This document shows, in pieces, positions 6,514 through 8,948 of a DNA stretch of 8,948 bases. The stretch's first letter is position 1; the number at the start of each line of letters is the position of its first letter. The position numbers were made by a program, and so were the translations under genes. Source of the stretch: Bacteroidetes bacterium UBA955 (GTDB taxonomy: Bacteria; Bacteroidota; Bacteroidia; NS11-12g; UBA955); NCBI GenBank assembly GCA_002293105.1, contig DBCP01000099.1, forward strand, positions 1-8,948. Reading direction: 5' to 3'. The notes under the pieces are model-generated. The model was not told the DNA's origin. It ran no database searches and saw only the letters and a program-made list of their open reading frames with translations.

Positions 6514-8948
6514 ATGAGAATAAAACCAATCATCACGCTCACCGCCTCTGCTACTTTGGTAGCCGGGATGTCGTTGTTTGTTGCGATGTTACCCGTAGGA
6601 ATGCCCTTTGCTTTGACACATCCGGAGAAGCAAAAAGAGGAGACTTCCATTGAGGGTGCCATTCGTTCAATGTACAGCATGCGTTTGAACGAAGCCACAG
6701 GAACCATTGAGCCCGAGTGGTTCGAAGAAGCGGTTTCTCAGGCCGATGCAATGCGTTTAAACCGTCGAGCCAACAAGCCCTTGAAATGGGAAGGCATGGG
6801 TCCAGACAACGTAGGCGGTCGCTTGCGTGCCTTTTTGATCCACAAAGACTCGAGCAATGTATGGTTTGCCGGTAGTGTAAGCGGTGGATTGTTCCGTTCA
6901 TTTACGAAAGGACAGAGTTGGACGCCCGTCAACGATAGGCAAGAGAATTTGGGTGTTACTTGTATTGCTCAGAACCCTGTTACCGGTACCATTTTTTATG
7001 GAACAGGTGAAGGTGGATTTGTGAATTTGTCGGGTACCCGTAACGGTTCCCCTGCCTTTTTGGGTGCAGGATTGTACAAGAGTACCAACAACCGTGGTGT
7101 GGCATTTAATAAAATGGCCAATACTTCTGCAGCCAGTTTCATGCAGTGTAACAGCATGGTTGCTCACCCAACTGAGGATAAAATCTACGTGTCTACAGAA
7201 GATGGTATTTATGAGTTTACCAACGATGGTGCCAACCAAAAGAAGATTTCAGTAGGTTCTATCAAAGAGTTGAAAATGGATAAAAATGGCGTGTTGTGGG
7301 CATCAACCAACTCCGGTTCTGTGTTGAAAATGGACGCAGCCGGTGCCATGAAAGTGGTGAACAGCACTGCCAACACAAGCGGTCGTACATCCATCGCGAT
7401 TTCTCCCCAAGATCCCAACTATGTGTACTTAATGGGTGCATCGAACAATGGTTCGTTTGGCGGCTTGTTCAGAACCACAGATGGTGGTGCAACATGGACA
7501 CGTTTGATGAGCTACAGCTCTGTAACGGATATTTTTGGATCGAATCGTCAAGGATGGTACGACAACGTAGTAAGTGTAGATCCTACCAACAAAGACAAAA
7601 TATATATGGGCGGTGTGGATTTGGCTACTTGGGATGTTGTAAACGGATACCGCGAAACGGCTGGTACCTATGATGCCCCTTGGAATACCAACTATGTACA
7701 TGCCGATAAACACATGATCGCTTGGGATATGTCGACCACCCCTCCAACCATTATTGTGGGTTCTGACGGTGGTTTGCACAGAAGCTATGATGGCAGAATT
7801 TGGACGCCCATTTCACGTGGATTTGTGTCTTTGCAATTGTACAACGTAGCAGCCAACGAATTGGGTCATATGACCGGTGGTTCTCAAGACAACGGTACCT
7901 ATTTGTTGAACTTCAGTGGTAACTCGTTTAACGGACAGCCATCGAAGACCGGTATCTCAATTTATGGCGGTGATGGATTCGATGTTGAATTCTCACGCTT
8001 CAGTCCCAAAACCGTGTTTGTTTCTACTTACTATGGTAATGTAGCACGTACTGCCAACAGCGGACAATCAACTTCTACTTTCTGGGATGACCGTCAGCCA
8101 GGTACTGCGCAATCTGATTTTAATACCACTTTCTGCTTGTGGGAGTCTGGACCAAAAACATCACGTTTGTTCTTGGCGAAGAATTCTGAAGTATGGATGG
8201 CCAACAACCCTACGGACTTTGCAGAAACTGTGAGCTGGTATTTGGTGGCAAAAGGCTTGGGCAACGACCGTATCATTGAAATGGATTACACTGCAGATGG
8301 CGACCATTTGTTCTTGTGTAAATCAGGTCGTGTTACCCGTATCGATAGCATCAATTCCGCTACCTTTACTTTGGCGGCGAATCCTACTGTATTGCAGGTA
8401 CCAACCCCAATCGTTCAAACCAATATCACGCCTTCTGGTTTGAGTGGTAGAACGGTTACATCGGTGAATGTAGACCAGATGAATGCTGAGCACGTAATCA
8501 TCACTTTGGGTGGTTATGGCAACTCTTCTTATGTATATGAGACCAACAATGCTTTGGATGCGGTTCCAACTTGGAAAAACATCACTGGCAACTTGCCTTC
8601 AATGCCTGTATACGATGCGGTCGTTGACGTGGATGATAGCAAGCGCATTGTTTTGGGAACGGACTTGGGTGTATGGTACACCGAGGATGGCGGCGCAAAT
8701 TGGGTAGAAGGAAACGACGGTATGGCTCGAGTGCCTGTTTTCGAAATTCGTGGTTACGAATGGAGACCATGGGAGGGTATGACAATGTATGTGGGTACGC
8801 ACGGCCGTGGATTCTTCCGCAGTCGCACATTGTTGACTTCAACCAAAAACCTAAAAGACAATACATCATTGAAAGTGGTGGTATATCCTAACCCTACTTC
8901 AGACAGAGCCACTGTTTCGGTTCAATCGAAAGTGAAGGAGACGGCTGT
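6514..8948 (+). CDS. Secreted BNR/VPS10-like beta-propeller protein with T9SS sorting domain (3' end off the window)
   Basis: 811 codons are present and the frame is open at the right edge. Residues about 5-34 are a long hydrophobic export segment ('IITLTASATLVAGMSLFVAMLPVGMPFAL'), probably a signal peptide, though without a clear Ala-x-Ala cut site. The body holds repeated propeller-blade units. Asp-box (BNR) motifs are clear at 318-329 ('LFRTTDGGATWT') and 719-730 ('GVWYTEDGGANW'), and weaker at 126-139 ('LFRSFTKGQSWTPV') and 421-432 ('LHRSYDGRIWTP'). Other blade strands include 'IYVSTEDGIYEF', 'IIVGSDGG' and 'MYVGTHGRGFF'. 'GPDNVGGRLRA' (97-106) is the usual opening of this sortilin/glycosyl-hydrolase-like group in Bacteroidota. 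At 788-803 'VVVYPNPTSDRATVSV' begins a type A C-terminal sorting domain, so the protein should leave through the type IX system and be cell-attached or released. About 60-70 residues are probably missing. I see no evidence for a particular substrate: Asp boxes occur in sialidases, but also in many non-enzymatic propellers. Confidence 0.88.
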   Translation, partial: MRIKPIITLTASATLVAGMSLFVAMLPVGMPFALTHPEKQKEETSIEGAIRSMYSMRLNEATGTIEPEWFEEAVSQADAMRLNRRANKPLKWEGMGPDNVGGRLRAFLIHKDSSNVWFAGSVSGGLFRSFTKGQSWTPVNDRQENLGVTCIAQNPVTGTIFYGTGEGGFVNLSGTRNGSPAFLGAGLYKSTNNRGVAFNKMANTSAASFMQCNSMVAHPTEDKIYVSTEDGIYEFTNDGANQKKISVGSIKELKMDKNGVLWASTNSGSVLKMDAAGAMKVVNSTANTSGRTSIAISPQDPNYVYLMGASNNGSFGGLFRTTDGGATWTRLMSYSSVTDIFGSNRQGWYDNVVSVDPTNKDKIYMGGVDLATWDVVNGYRETAGTYDAPWNTNYVHADKHMIAWDMSTTPPTIIVGSDGGLHRSYDGRIWTPISRGFVSLQLYNVAANELGHMTGGSQDNGTYLLNFSGNSFNGQPSKTGISIYGGDGFDVEFSRFSPKTVFVSTYYGNVARTANSGQSTSTFWDDRQPGTAQSDFNTTFCLWESGPKTSRLFLAKNSEVWMANNPTDFAETVSWYLVAKGLGNDRIIEMDYTADGDHLFLCKSGRVTRIDSINSATFTLAANPTVLQVPTPIVQTNITPSGLSGRTVTSVNVDQMNAEHVIITLGGYGNSSYVYETNNALDAVPTWKNITGNLPSMPVYDAVVDVDDSKRIVLGTDLGVWYTEDGGANWVEGNDGMARVPVFEIRGYEWRPWEGMTMYVGTHGRGFFRSRTLLTSTKNLKDNTSLKVVVYPNPTSDRATVSVQSKVKETA

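Noticed and set aside
6514..8948. Sialidase (exo-alpha-sialidase) function for the propeller protein
   Set aside because: Asp boxes are structural and occur in many propellers; I could not see the sialidase arginine triad or a FRIP motif, so no enzyme activity is claimed.

Overview
The window reads as chromosomal DNA of a member of the Bacteroidota (Bacteroidetes). Several independent signs agree: a C-terminal 'YPNP' type IX secretion sorting signal on a surface protein, a FtsL of the Bacteroidota type, an FtsI with one PASTA domain, a LipA beginning 'MIELPIV', no clear Shine-Dalgarno sequences, and promoters of the TTTG-N19-TAnnTTTG kind used by the primary sigma factor of this phylum. Genus or family cannot be told from the sequence alone.

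Layout. Positions 1-4491 (minus strand) hold the start of the division and cell wall (dcw) operon in canonical order, reading leftwards: mraZ, rsmH, ftsL, ftsI, and the 5' two-fifths of murE, which runs off the left edge. The genes are very tightly packed: 34 nt between mraZ and rsmH, a 22-nt rsmH/ftsL overlap, a 14-nt ftsL/ftsI overlap, and 3 nt between ftsI and murE. Positions 4492-4771 are a divergent control region with one good promoter for each direction and a ladder of 10-bp-phased TGGGA-type repeats in the mraZ leader, which fits the known MraZ operator. Positions 4772-6418 (plus strand) hold a secreted, probably outer-membrane beta-barrel protein of unknown function, followed after 33 nt by lipA (lipoyl synthase). 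After a 95-nt AT-rich gap, position 6514 begins a large exported beta-propeller protein (BNR/Asp-box, sortilin/VPS10-like) that is still open at the right edge, where its T9SS sorting domain has just begun.

How the genes work together. mraZ to murE form one transcription unit: a regulator, a 16S rRNA methyltransferase, two septal membrane proteins and a peptidoglycan precursor ligase. The rightward genes are unrelated to division: an envelope protein, a cofactor-synthesis enzyme and a secreted surface protein. No mobile elements, tRNA or rRNA genes, CRISPR arrays or defence genes were seen. I did not find a previously undescribed system. The points most worth following are the extended MraZ-box ladder, the uncharacterised envelope protein with its near-leaderless start, and the large secreted propeller.
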